64,000 nucleotides of DNA, taken from contig DYJC01000011.1 in NCBI GenBank assembly GCA_020723305.1, positions 1-64,000 of the forward strand, written 5' to 3'. The DNA comes from Desulfosudis oleivorans (GTDB lineage: Bacteria > Desulfobacterota > Desulfobacteria > Desulfobacterales > SURF-7). Below are positions 15,419 through 24,524 of the stretch, piece after piece. The translations under genes were made by a program, and so were the position numbers. The notes under the pieces are model-generated. The model worked only from the letters and a program-made list of their open reading frames with translations. It searched no databases and was not told where the DNA came from. How positions within the stretch are numbered: position 1 is the stretch's first letter; every line of letters starts with the position of its first letter.

Positions 15419-16978
15419 ATGCCTTTTACAAGACTATTACATTCTCTTACGGTTCTTCTCGCGTCGCTGATTATAATGGTGCAGCCATCTGCCGTTGCTG
15501 CGGCCAATAAGACGAAGCTTGATAAAAAGCCTTCTTTTCAGGGTTCCAAAAAAAATAAATCCAAAAGCGTAAAAGAAAGCAAATCCAAATCCGGAAAAGC
15601 GAATAAAAAGGTCAGTGCAAAAAAAAGTAAGTCGAAATCCGAAAAAGCAAATAAGAAGGTCACTGCAAAAAAAGGCAACTCCAAATCCGTAAAAGAAAAG
15701 AAAACTGCTTTTACAAAAGCCAAAAACAAACAATCTGCGAAAATAAACAAATCGGTTTATGCAAAAGGGAAAAACTCCAAAACCGCCAAAGCGAATAAGG
15801 CTGTTTACTCGAAAGCGAAGAAATCCAGATCAAAACAATCCATCCATGCGAAAAGAATTAAAAACGGGAACTCTAAAAAATATCAGACCAAAAATTCAGA
15901 ATGGCTGAAATCCAAATATCTGATAGCAGACTCCATCCAGATGACGGATGATTCTCAATGGAATGATGAAGATGTCGAAGCCAGACTTTATGAAGAAGCG
16001 GAAAAGCTTTTGGGAATTCCCTATCGTCCGGGTGGTGCCGGGTTAAGAGGAACGGATTGTTCCGGACTGACCAGACAGATTTATGCCAACCTGTTCGGCA
16101 TCAATATTCCTCATAATTCCAGAGACCAAAACCGTCTTCCTATCCTGAAAGATGTATCATCCGATGATCTCCAGCCCGGCGACCTGATTTTTTGGGGTCC
16201 GGGGAAAAAACGCATTAATCATGTGGGAATTTATCTGGATGATGGAAAGTTCATTCATGCTTCCAGAAGATCCGGAGTTACCATCTCCAGCCTTTCGGAA
16301 AGTTACTGGCGAAATCGTTTTATCGGTTCCAAACGGGTCAAGGGATTGGCTTCTTACGCAGACAGCATCCGGGCAGCATCTCAAATGGAAGAGGATTTCT
16401 ATGTGCCCACAGATCAGACATTTGAAGTGGGTTACAACACAACACTATTCAGTGATATCACGAATTTGAAGATCGGTGCTTTTATGGAATTCAATCAAGG
16501 TGAAGCAGCGGCCGATTGGGACTACGTTGGTTTGAACCCATCGTACCGGTCTTATGATATGGATTTCCGCAAAGGAGCCTGGGTTTCAACCCATACCAGA
16601 ATTATGGATTGGTTAGCCATTTCTCCATCCCTGGGATATGTTGACGGATACTCATCCTTATATGATAAAGACGGCACAAGACAGATCCTGGGGTTAGGGG
16701 CTCAGATGTCACCACTCAATTCAAGATGGTCACTCATTATGTCTGCGGCATACAGTACGATGCCGGATGAACCATTGGAATGGTCAACTCTCTACCACAG
16801 TGACTGGAAAATGCTGGACATGACTTTTGGGTTCAGTTACACCTTTACCGACTTGCTGAGGTTATCCGTAACCGGAACCAGGGCAGCATCTGGCCAGGAG
16901 CTTGATGATAGCCAACAGCGTTTGAACGAACAATTAAGGCTGGATGATATTCTTTTCCGGTTTGATTTGGGGTTCTAA
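15419..16978 (+). CDS. Secreted NlpC/P60 peptidase fused to a C-terminal beta-barrel-like domain
   Basis: A 519-residue exported protein. Residues 1-29 are a signal peptide ending near VAAANK. Residues 31-165 form a Lys/Ser/Ala-rich low-complexity linker with repeats such as KSKSEKANKK. An NlpC/P60 domain covers 188-308, with catalytic Cys214 (GTDCSGL), His268 (INHVGIY) and His280. Residues 330-519 consist of alternating amphipathic strands rich in Tyr, Trp and Gly and end in Phe (RFDLGF), the usual signature of an outer-membrane beta-barrel. The protein probably cuts peptidoglycan stem peptides while anchored in the outer membrane, with the basic linker contacting the wall or LPS. A TTG two codons earlier is in frame; the ATG is preferred. 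Confidence 0.85.
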   Translation: MPFTRLLHSLTVLLASLIIMVQPSAVAAANKTKLDKKPSFQGSKKNKSKSVKESKSKSGKANKKVSAKKSKSKSEKANKKVTAKKGNSKSVKEKKTAFTKAKNKQSAKINKSVYAKGKNSKTAKANKAVYSKAKKSRSKQSIHAKRIKNGNSKKYQTKNSEWLKSKYLIADSIQMTDDSQWNDEDVEARLYEEAEKLLGIPYRPGGAGLRGTDCSGLTRQIYANLFGINIPHNSRDQNRLPILKDVSSDDLQPGDLIFWGPGKKRINHVGIYLDDGKFIHASRRSGVTISSLSESYWRNRFIGSKRVKGLASYADSIRAASQMEEDFYVPTDQTFEVGYNTTLFSDITNLKIGAFMEFNQGEAAADWDYVGLNPSYRSYDMDFRKGAWVSTHTRIMDWLAISPSLGYVDGYSSLYDKDGTRQILGLGAQMSPLNSRWSLIMSAAYSTMPDEPLEWSTLYHSDWKMLDMTFGFSYTFTDLLRLSVTGTRAASGQELDDSQQRLNEQLRLDDILFRFDLGF

Positions 16979-17095
16979 CCAAAACGCATTTCCATCCATC
17001 TATCGTGGTAATAAATCGAAAAAACATCATACTGAATTATTAACCCGTTAAATATATACAAGAATTTGTCGTGCCGGATGGATATGGTCATTCAG

Positions 17096-17130
17096 CGACG
17101 CCTTCAGGCAATATATGCCTGAAGGTGTCG
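17096..17130. terminator. Hairpin between convergent genes
   Basis: A 35-bp near-perfect palindrome: CGACGCCTTCAGGCA pairs with TGCCTGAAGGTGTCG. It lies between the stop of the NlpC gene and that of the convergent 17150 gene. The T-run is weak on both strands, so termination is inferred. Confidence 0.55.
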
Positions 17131-17149
17131 ATAGTCTGAAAGATGATTC

Positions 17150-17473
17150 TTAGCGCTGAGCGGATCGGGGAGCTTTTCCAGCCAGCGGATTGTATAGTTT
17201 GATGATGGCAACTTTCATGACATCCAGGGTTTTCATCTGACTGATGATATCCAGGAGTTTGTTCTCAGCCTCAGCCGGCAGAACATAGGCATTGGATGAA
17301 TCAATCTCAAGATCCGGAAAGCCTTTGGATAATTTTTTTTGTTCTTTTTCCGAAACCTTCACTTGAATCACTTTTTTTCCCCCAATGTCCTTGACCTGGC
17401 CGGCCAGCCCGGCACCTTCGATTACTTGCATTTTTTTGTCATCCAGGAACAGGTTGATTAGATAATCCGACAT
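17150..17473 (-). CDS. Hypothetical protein (107 residues)
   Basis: The product is not recognised. It is a soluble protein beginning MSDYLINLFLDDKKMQV, with alternating strands and helices, an internal KVSEKEQKKL segment and a basic C-terminal tail. It has no signal peptide, cysteines or metal motif. The ATG at 17473 has an AGGAG site eight bases upstream; a GTG three codons earlier is less likely. It is monocistronic, convergent with the NlpC gene. Its good ribosome binding site and flanking hairpin suggest a real gene. Confidence 0.65.
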   Translation of the reverse strand: MSDYLINLFLDDKKMQVIEGAGLAGQVKDIGGKKVIQVKVSEKEQKKLSKGFPDLEIDSSNAYVLPAEAENKLLDIISQMKTLDVMKVAIIKLYNPLAGKAPRSAQR

Positions 17474-17739
17474 AATATACACTCCTTTTTTTTAATGGTT
17501 GAGTTCAAATAAAATCGGTTGTTAATTATTTTCATGGTCTTTTATTCGGAATTTGCGTGTTTGTCAAGAACACATGATGCGGAAAACAGGATAAAGCGGA
17601 GACAGGCTCTGCTGGGAAGCAACCTGTCAAGGAATAGCCGGATGTGGGGGGGCAAAAAGCCGCATTGTATTGTTGAAAACCACAGGCCATCCGCCTTGGG
17701 CAGATGGCCTTCTTCTTTACTGAATAGTGTTTTTAACAA

Positions 17740-18339
17740 TTAATCATCGGTTTCTGCGACGATCTGTTTTAATTTTTCTGCGATTCTTTCCTTATCCTCC
17801 GCAGCCTCCATTTCCTTTGTAACAATGGTCATGCATCCCAAAGATAGATGGATTTGATCGGTTTGAAACGATTCAATGGATGCCTGATCTTTCAGCCATA
17901 CAGCCCGGCCTTTCTCAAACAATAATTTATAGACGGCTTCGGTATTGCCTTTTTTTCGCGTTTCCTGCCGTATTTTTTTCCTGGAGCTGAAAAGCTCCTT
18001 TTTATCCACAACCTTTTTCTGGATGTAGATATAATTATCCGCATAGTCATATTCCCGGCGATCAATAACACTGTTCCGAAAAGCGCCGCTGATTTCAGCG
18101 GGAGCACATTTCATCAACCTTGTAAATTGCTTGCTGACAAATTCATACCAGATTGTTTTATTGCTGCCATGCCATGCCGCCAAATAGATAATGGCCGGCA
18201 TATCAATCTCATCCAGCAGTTGGAGCCGGTTGATGTAAAGGGCTACTTTCTCTTTTAATTCCTGGCTATAATCCCCGTTTAAAATTTTTCCATAATATTG
18301 ATCCGGATTTATCCTATCCATTGATATATCATTTGTCAT
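17740..18339 (-). CDS. Hypothetical protein, possibly with a divergent PAS-like fold
   Basis: A 199-residue cytosolic protein. The middle (IWYEFVSKQFTRLMKCAP) and C-terminal strands (SIESFQTDQIHLSLGCMTIV) loosely resemble sensory PAS-type proteins; a charged helical segment rich in Lys lies between. This resemblance is weak and the family is not recognised. ATG at 18339 is preferred for its AGGGG site; a GTG two codons upstream is possible. It is divergent from the REC-PAS-HisKA gene and shares its 370-bp upstream region, which may mean a functional link. Confidence 0.65.
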   Translation of the reverse strand: MTNDISMDRINPDQYYGKILNGDYSQELKEKVALYINRLQLLDEIDMPAIIYLAAWHGSNKTIWYEFVSKQFTRLMKCAPAEISGAFRNSVIDRREYDYADNYIYIQKKVVDKKELFSSRKKIRQETRKKGNTEAVYKLLFEKGRAVWLKDQASIESFQTDQIHLSLGCMTIVTKEMEAAEDKERIAEKLKQIVAETDD

Positions 18340-18711
18340 GTCCACCCCTTATGGCTCCGAAATAGATTTATCACTGCAAAGTCTTGTATCGTTATTCGCA
18401 TATCAAGTCAAGTTTGTGCTGCCATGATTGTTCCCATTATTCATGATAGTTGTATTTTTTTAAAAATGTTTTCTTGACAATCGGATGGTATTTCTTTATT
18501 TTTAACATATTGATAATTCACAATCTATGAAAAGGGTATCTGTCTTGCCTGATCAGGTCCAAAAAAATTGAGGTTTCTCAACATTATTTTCAAAAAGGTT
18601 CACAACTCTCTATAGCCTACATTTTTTTAATAACCGATAAAAGATATAAAGCCCTGTTATGGTTCTTGTTCCGTGTTAGATTTCTATATCCGATAGTGCT
18701 GGAGATACAGT
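18340..18711. other. AT-rich divergent intergenic region
   Basis: No gene is seen. Apart from the promoter at 18474-18502 nothing definite is visible in this AT-rich stretch. Confidence 0.5.
18474..18502 (+). promoter_or_regulatory. Predicted promoter of the REC-PAS-HisKA gene
   Basis: A perfect TTGACA (18474-18479), a 17-bp spacer and TATTTT (18497-18502). The 5' leader would be about 200 nt. Confidence 0.55.
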
Positions 18712-20040
18712 ATGGTTGAAAGGGATAAAAAACGGTTTACTGACAATGATGAACTTCTGTTTGCTCAAGAGGAGTCAACTGGTGACAATGAGCTTGAAAA
18801 TGAAACGGAAAAGCCATGGAAAATCATCATCGCAGACGATCAAGAAGAAATCCACAGCGTTACAAAGCTTGTTTTGGATGATTTTACATTCCAGGATCGT
18901 GGGTTACAATTTTTAAGTGCATATTCAGGAGAAGAAACCAAAAGGTTTGTCCGGGAAAATGGAGATGTCGCATTTATCCTTCTGGATGTCGTAATGGAAA
19001 CAGATAACGCGGGTCTGGAGGTCGTCCGATATATCCGTGAAGAATTGAAGAATACCATTGTTCAGATTGTTTTGAATACCGGTCAGCCAGGTCAGGCACC
19101 GGAACAGGAAGTCATTACCCGTTACGATATTAACGATTATAAATCCAAAACCGAATTCAATGCCAGAAAACTGCTGACTTCTGTTACCGCATCTCTGCGT
19201 GCGTACAGCATATCCCACAATCTTCATCAGGCAAATCTGAAACTCAGCCGGTATCAGAACCATCTGGAAGAGCTGGTAAAGGAACGTACGGCAGAACTGG
19301 AAGAAACGAATCAGAAACTTAAAATTGAGATAGAGGAACGGATCAAGGTGGAAAAGGAGCTTCAACAAAGCAATGAAGTTCAAAGTAATATTCTTTCTGC
19401 CTCACCCATAGGGATCTGCCTGGTTAAAAATAAAACCATTGAATGGATTAATGATGAGATGGTTAAGATGTTCGGTTTTTCTTCAAAAGATGAATATAAG
19501 GGAAAAAGTATACAGATTTTTTATCCTTCTGATAATGAATATAAACGGGTTAAGGCCGTTATCAAAGAAAACCTGAAGGCAAACAAGCCTATTCAGGTGG
19601 ATGTGATTTTTCAACGTAAGGATCAAAGCACATTTTCCGGAAATTTGAAAATCAGCAGTCGTGATATGTTTAACTACATGGATCAATCTGTCATCACCAT
19701 ATCGGACATTACGTGGAGAATGCAGGCTGAGCAGGACCGAATTCAAAAAGAAAGACTTCAAGGTGCCCTTGAAATGTCGGGTAGCGTTTGTCATGAACTG
19801 AATCAACCCCTGCAATATGTTTCAGGGGCTACGGAGATTTTGCTCATGGATCTCCCTGAAGATGATCCATTGCAAGAGACCATGCGAAAAATTAAATCTC
19901 AGGTGGACCGGATGGGGTCTATTACAAAAAAATTGATGGGGATAACGAGTTACAAAACCAGGGAATACGTTGGTGGCCGGCAGATAATTGATATTGATAA
20001 GGCTTCTGAATTTAATATGAATGATATTGAGAATAAATAA
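18712..20040 (+). CDS. REC-PAS-HisKA signalling protein lacking a HATPase domain
   Basis: A 442-residue cytosolic protein. A receiver domain covers about 36-155, with acidic D42/D43, phospho-acceptor Asp92 (ILLDVVME) and conserved Lys144. A coiled coil (KERTAELEETNQKLKIEIEE) at 185-220 leads to a PAS domain (225-335) and then a HisKA-type dimerisation helix with His361 (GSVCHELNQPLQ). The protein stops about 80 residues later without the N, G1 and G2 boxes of a HATPase domain. It cannot autophosphorylate alone; it may accept phosphate from another kinase and relay it via His361. The stop is clean and the next gene is convergent, only 5 bp away. Confidence 0.85.
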   Translation: MVERDKKRFTDNDELLFAQEESTGDNELENETEKPWKIIIADDQEEIHSVTKLVLDDFTFQDRGLQFLSAYSGEETKRFVRENGDVAFILLDVVMETDNAGLEVVRYIREELKNTIVQIVLNTGQPGQAPEQEVITRYDINDYKSKTEFNARKLLTSVTASLRAYSISHNLHQANLKLSRYQNHLEELVKERTAELEETNQKLKIEIEERIKVEKELQQSNEVQSNILSASPIGICLVKNKTIEWINDEMVKMFGFSSKDEYKGKSIQIFYPSDNEYKRVKAVIKENLKANKPIQVDVIFQRKDQSTFSGNLKISSRDMFNYMDQSVITISDITWRMQAEQDRIQKERLQGALEMSGSVCHELNQPLQYVSGATEILLMDLPEDDPLQETMRKIKSQVDRMGSITKKLMGITSYKTREYVGGRQIIDIDKASEFNMNDIENK

Positions 20041-20045
20041 GTAAT

Positions 20046-21599
20046 TTATTCCATCGAATGAATTTTTACAGAAGGAAAAAGAGAAGGATCCGTATGAGGA
20101 AAAAATCCGGCAGCACTGAACCGGTTCATAAAATCCTGGTTAACATTCAGTTCCATATAGGTTACCCGATCTTTAATCCTGGAAATTTCCTCCATCGCAT
20201 TCCGGTCTGAGAGAAGCATTGACGCTCCCTCCAGGGAACTATTCCCCAGTACGATATAGCGCTCTATCGGTAAATCAGGCAGCATCCCAATGGATATAGC
20301 GGATTTTGGATCAATAAATGAACCGAATGTTCCTGCTACATAAAAAGTGGAAAGCTCTTTCAGATGAATTCCGACCGAAGCTGAAATAGTTTCAAGTATG
20401 GTGTACATGGCAGCCTTGGACCGTGACAAGCTATCCAGGTCTGTCTGATGGATGATCAGGTCCTGGTTTGTAGCAGATTCCTTTCCAGGGACCAGTGTAA
20501 AGGCTAAACCATGAACCGTTTTTTTGATATGGGAGCCCGCTACGGAAGGGTTTAATTTTCCCCTGATGTCCATCATACCCGAAAGGAAGAGCTGTGCGGC
20601 AAAATCGATCAGGCCTGATCCGCAAATGCCGATGGGCGGGGTATCACCGATTGTATGAATATGGATCGCCCGTGTTATCGGATCAATTTTTACCTTATCG
20701 ATAACGCCTGGCCCGGCCATCATTCCCATTTTTGTGACACCGCTTTCCAAGGCCGGACCGGCAGCACCGGCACAGGCGATCAGCCAGTTCTTATTGCCAA
20801 TCACAACTTCAGCGTTTGTCCCTACATCAACCAGGATGGCTGTCTCATCTCTTTCATATATCTTGGAAAACAGGATCCCTGAAATCAGATCTCCACCAAA
20901 ATAGCTTCCGATATTTGGAAAAACAAATACCCTGCCGGATGGGTTGATGTGAATCCCCAGCTTTTGTGCTTCCATTGTATCCGGAGCATTGGTTACGGGG
21001 ATATAAGGTTCCCGGATGATGTAGTGCGGTTTTATACCCATGAAAAGATGTGTCATGGTTGTATTGCCGGCGATGGACATCAGATAAATGTTTTCCGGTT
21101 TGAGATTACAGGAATGACAGATGGTGGATATCTCACGATTGAGTTTGCTGATAATCAAATGATTCAGCTCCTTCAACCCCTGATCTGTAGATGCGAAATG
21201 AATCCTGGTTAATATGTCCGGTCCAACGGATATTTGCGGGTTGTCAAATGATGTTTCGGATAACGATTGACCGGTCACCAGATTAATCATACGAATCACA
21301 ACCCTGGTCGTACCAAGATCAACTGCTATACCGGCAATCGTGGATGGGTCGTCAGGGTCTGATATATCCGTTAGTATCCAGCGGTCATAATTTTTAAAAA
21401 GAATACAATGGATATTATATTTACAGAAACGGATAAGATCCGGCAGTTTTTTCAGCAGGAATAAATCAATATCAATCTGATTCGTATTCAGTTGTTTTTT
21501 TAACTTTGAAATCAGGCGATCCGCGTCAGCAGTGTTATCTAGAATCGTTGGAAGGGGAAGGGATACGGTTGTGATCCATCTTTGGTTTATATCTTTCAT
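20046..21599 (-). CDS. ASKHA-domain protein (RACo/RamA-like corrinoid activator family) without 2Fe-2S domain
   Basis: A 517-residue protein. Residues 88-500 match the DUF4445/ASKHA domain of reductive activators of corrinoid proteins: AVDLGTTRV, IAGNTTMTHLFMG, FPNIGSYFGGDLI, LVDVGTNAEVV, GICGSGLIDFAA and AGTFGSFIDP. These proteins use ATP to drive electrons to the Co(II) form of corrinoid methyl-carrier proteins. Most have an N-terminal 2Fe-2S ferredoxin domain; here the 88-residue N-terminus contains only two Cys and no such cluster motif, so electrons must come from a partner or the role differs. ATG at 21599 follows the MBL gene stop by 11 bp. The operon order is CooC, PrmA-like, MBL, ASKHA. 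Confidence 0.85.
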   Translation of the reverse strand: MKDINQRWITTVSLPLPTILDNTADADRLISKLKKQLNTNQIDIDLFLLKKLPDLIRFCKYNIHCILFKNYDRWILTDISDPDDPSTIAGIAVDLGTTRVVIRMINLVTGQSLSETSFDNPQISVGPDILTRIHFASTDQGLKELNHLIISKLNREISTICHSCNLKPENIYLMSIAGNTTMTHLFMGIKPHYIIREPYIPVTNAPDTMEAQKLGIHINPSGRVFVFPNIGSYFGGDLISGILFSKIYERDETAILVDVGTNAEVVIGNKNWLIACAGAAGPALESGVTKMGMMAGPGVIDKVKIDPITRAIHIHTIGDTPPIGICGSGLIDFAAQLFLSGMMDIRGKLNPSVAGSHIKKTVHGLAFTLVPGKESATNQDLIIHQTDLDSLSRSKAAMYTILETISASVGIHLKELSTFYVAGTFGSFIDPKSAISIGMLPDLPIERYIVLGNSSLEGASMLLSDRNAMEEISRIKDRVTYMELNVNQDFMNRFSAAGFFPHTDPSLFPSVKIHSME

Positions 21600-21610
21600 A
21601 ATCAATCAAA

Positions 21611-22450
21611 CTACAACTGAAAAGTCATATCCCATGCAACAGCAAAGCAATCCAGATTATAGTTTCGATTTTTTATGATTTTTTTACAATCTTTTTCGAT
21701 TTGATCCATTTCCGAGTCTGTTCGTTCCTGGTTGATATGGAATAAACCAAGCTGTTTTACTCCTGCGTCATGTGCCAGATCCAGGGCATCTATATAAGTG
21801 GAGTGACCCCATTCGATCTGTTTTTTATATTCTTCAGGTGTATATTCGGCATCGTGAATCAGCAGATCCGCATCAGAACAGAATTCAAGATAGGCGGACC
21901 GCTCAAGACCTCCAAAGTGAATGTACCCTAACTCATTATCGGTTAAAAAAATAAATGTTTTACCTTCTTCTGTAAACTTATAGCCACACCCACCGTTTGG
22001 ATGACTTAACCGGATTGGGGTCACAGTTACAGAACCGATATCAAATTGATTCGGGCATCCGTCCTTATATACAATTTTAGCACTCAACTCATTGTATTTT
22101 TTTGGGAAATTTGGCGGAGCCAGCAGCTTTGTTATCATTTTTTCTGCATATTGTTTTGGAAACGGACAGCGGAATATATCGATTTCCGTTTCCTTAATGA
22201 ACAACGGTTTGAAAAAGGGGAATCCAATCAGATGGTCCCAATGAGCATGGGTAAAAATAATGTTGTATTGATATCTCTTTTCTTCAATCAATTGGTTGCC
22301 AAGCCTTCGTATTCCAGTTCCGGCGTCAATAATGATGATATCGTCGCTTTTGGTTCTGATTTCCAAACAGGTCGTATCTCCGCCATATTTATTGAAATTT
22401 TTTCCGGAAACAGGAATAGAGCCTCTCGACCCCCAGCATTTGATAAGCAT
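21611..22450 (-). CDS. MBL-fold metallohydrolase (RNase Z / cyclic phosphodiesterase-like)
   Basis: A 279-residue metallo-beta-lactamase-fold protein. It opens GSRGSIPVSGKNFNKYGG, which is typical of the PhnP/RNase Z-like group. The metal motif HxHxDH is THAHWDHLIG (His68, His70, Asp72, His73), and later ligands are the His in LSHPNGG, the Asp in LLIHDAEY and the His in FHINQERTD. It should bind two metal ions and hydrolyse a phosphodiester or similar bond; the substrate is not known. Cytosolic. It is in the four-gene run with the PrmA-like and ASKHA genes, which suggests a shared process. Confidence 0.87.
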   Translation of the reverse strand: MLIKCWGSRGSIPVSGKNFNKYGGDTTCLEIRTKSDDIIIIDAGTGIRRLGNQLIEEKRYQYNIIFTHAHWDHLIGFPFFKPLFIKETEIDIFRCPFPKQYAEKMITKLLAPPNFPKKYNELSAKIVYKDGCPNQFDIGSVTVTPIRLSHPNGGCGYKFTEEGKTFIFLTDNELGYIHFGGLERSAYLEFCSDADLLIHDAEYTPEEYKKQIEWGHSTYIDALDLAHDAGVKQLGLFHINQERTDSEMDQIEKDCKKIIKNRNYNLDCFAVAWDMTFQL

Positions 22451-22470
22451 GAGTTACCTTTCAGGTTGAA

Positions 22471-23343
22471 TTATAGATTGATTGTTGTTCCTAAAAAAGT
22501 ATGCCATACACCATCTCGATCCCAGGTTTTTATCATTTTTACAGGGAGTCTTTTTAATTGATCCGCGACTATTCTTGCTTCGCTACGTAATAAGCCGGAC
22601 AGAATAAAATAGCGGAACGTAAGAAAAGCCTCTGTTTTTATCAGATTTTTCATCACATCATAATGGATGTTCGATATCATGAGGTCTAGTGGTTTGTCCA
22701 TGAATTCTTCGGCTCGTCCACGTACCACGATTATTTTTTCTTCCAGCCGGTTCAAACATACATTATTATGAGCGGTTTTTGCAGCCAGATAGTTGAAATC
22801 CACTGCGAGGGCTTTCTTGCAGCCTAATTTTGCTGCTGCTATCGCAAGAAGTCCTGTTCCTGTTCCTACGTCCAGAATTGATTCTATTTTTCCATCATAC
22901 CATAAAGTGATGAGTGCTTCAAGGCAGTCGTTTGTGGTTGGATGGTTTCCGGTGCCAAACACAAGTCCAGGGTCAAGAATAATTTCAAGATCATTTGTTG
23001 TTACGCTGTTCTGATTTTGTTTTTCCCAAGGGGGGATAATGATAAAACGATTCACACGAAAGGTTGTTATTTTATCACCATGCCACTCTTCATAGGTCAT
23101 TGTATATTTATCGAGAAATTGTATATCAGGCAGAATGGCGATCTGCTTTTCGATAAAATGATCAGCAGACTCGGAAAAGAACAGAAAGGAAAAGCCATCC
23201 TCTTCCCAGTTACCCAGAAAATGATTCGCCGAATCTGTTGCCTTGCATGGCAGATGCCCCTTGAGGTAATAGATATGAAGATCTTTTTGTGGCAACGAAT
23301 CTGGTGTGTAAATCATTCTGTTTTGTATTGTTGATTCAGGCAT
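22471..23343 (-). CDS. PrmA-like protein (ribosomal protein L11) methyltransferase
   Basis: A 290-residue class I SAM methyltransferase. The PrmA signature GLVFGTGNHPTT (126-137) and the SAM-binding loop LDVGTGTGLLAIAAA (157-171) are clear. The catalytic-region motif normally reading NILA/NPPY is SNIHYDVM. PrmA trimethylates L11. The N-terminal region (1-115) is more divergent than usual, and the gene sits in a corrinoid/nickel-maturation type operon, so another protein substrate is possible. The start is 9 bp downstream of the CooC stop. The gene looks intact. Confidence 0.82.
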   Translation of the reverse strand: MPESTIQNRMIYTPDSLPQKDLHIYYLKGHLPCKATDSANHFLGNWEEDGFSFLFFSESADHFIEKQIAILPDIQFLDKYTMTYEEWHGDKITTFRVNRFIIIPPWEKQNQNSVTTNDLEIILDPGLVFGTGNHPTTNDCLEALITLWYDGKIESILDVGTGTGLLAIAAAKLGCKKALAVDFNYLAAKTAHNNVCLNRLEEKIIVVRGRAEEFMDKPLDLMISNIHYDVMKNLIKTEAFLTFRYFILSGLLRSEARIVADQLKRLPVKMIKTWDRDGVWHTFLGTTINL

Positions 23344-23352
23344 ATTGCTTTT

Positions 23353-24102
23353 TTACGGAATGATTTTATCAAATATTTGAAATGCAGCTTGAATCGCGTT
23401 GTTGTTCTCCGGTATCTCAACGGTCGGTGTTCCATTCAGATCAAATTCATAGACAGCGTTATCTTCAGGGATTGTTCCGGCAAACTCCAGATTTTCGCCT
23501 TTGATTAAATCCAATACCACATGAGATGGAGCTTCTTTGCATTGATTGATAATCAGATAACTTTTTTCAACACCGATATTGAGGGTTTTTGCCAATTGAT
23601 GAATCCGAATGGCGGCCTGAAGCCCTCGCCTGGATGTGTCTGTGACCGTAAGAAGAACATCCACGTTTTTGGTCGTAAAACGGCTGATATGCTCCATGCC
23701 TGCTTCATTATCCATAACAATATATCGATAATTACCGGATAGTTTTTCCAGAAAACCGGTCAGAAGTGTGTTTGCCGCACAATAGCAGCCGGATCCTTCC
23801 GGTTGACCCATGACAATCAGATCATATCCCTCTGCTTCGGAAATAGCCTGTTCAAGCTTCATGGACATAAAAACATCTTTTGTCATGCCGCTCGGGACGA
23901 TTCCTTTTTTCATCTCTTCCCTTGCGTTACCCAGTGTATCAGACACTTCCAGCCCAAGAACTTCATTTAAATTTGCATTGCTGTCCGCATCCACTGCCAA
24001 TACAGGCTTTTTCCCTCTGCTGACGAGGTATTTAATGAGCATCCCGGCAACGGTCGTTTTGCCTGTGCCTCCTTTTCCGGCAAGTGCAATTGAAAAGGGC
24101 AT
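23353..24102 (-). CDS. CooC-type nickel-insertion ATPase, second copy
   Basis: A 249-residue SIMIBI ATPase with Walker A GKGGTGKTT (9-17), VDADSNANL and the CxC pair C106/C108 (GSGCYCAAN). It has the same architecture as the copy at 6458-7222 but diverges clearly, so the two are distinct paralogues. This type often goes with CODH/acetyl-CoA synthase gene clusters. The ATG at 24102 with GAGGAAA upstream is preferred to the GTG at 24117. It heads the run CooC, PrmA-like, MBL and ASKHA, which fits maturation or reactivation of a metal- or corrinoid-dependent methyl-transfer system. Confidence 0.9.
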   Translation of the reverse strand: MPFSIALAGKGGTGKTTVAGMLIKYLVSRGKKPVLAVDADSNANLNEVLGLEVSDTLGNAREEMKKGIVPSGMTKDVFMSMKLEQAISEAEGYDLIVMGQPEGSGCYCAANTLLTGFLEKLSGNYRYIVMDNEAGMEHISRFTTKNVDVLLTVTDTSRRGLQAAIRIHQLAKTLNIGVEKSYLIINQCKEAPSHVVLDLIKGENLEFAGTIPEDNAVYEFDLNGTPTVEIPENNNAIQAAFQIFDKIIP

Positions 24103-24383
24103 AAAAAGTTTCCTCACTTTACGTATAATTAATTATTGAAAAAAATTCATTCAACCTAAAATAGCTAAGATGAACAGTCAAGTAAGTTTTTACAACCATC
24201 TGTGTTTTCTATTCAGTATCGAGGATATTAAATTTTGTTGTTGGGTTCTCGGTTGCTTATGTTGTCTGACCTTTCTTGACATCGTTTGGTTATTGTCTTA
24301 AAAAGAGCTTTCTGATAATTCCCATGTATGCAGGATTATACAGGGCTATCAAAATTTTTAACAACATAAAATGAAAAAATATG

Positions 24384-24524
24384 AGTCAATTACAAAACTA
24401 TCAAAAGGCGTCACACCGGCGAAAGCCAGTGTCCAGAAAGGAGCCATAATACTGGATAGCGCTACGCTTCACTGCGTGTCCGGCTTTCGCCGGAATGACA
24501 ATAATGTACTTTTGAAATTAGCTC
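24384..24524 (+). repeat. Palindromic TIR repeat, copy 2
   Basis: 141 bp, same layout as the copy at 7258: ends GAGTCAATTACAAAA and TTTTGAAATTAGCTC, core GTCACACCGGCGAAAGCC ... CCGGCTTTCGCCGGAATGAC. It has a longer central part (TGGATAGCGCTACGCTTCAC). Confidence 0.85.
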
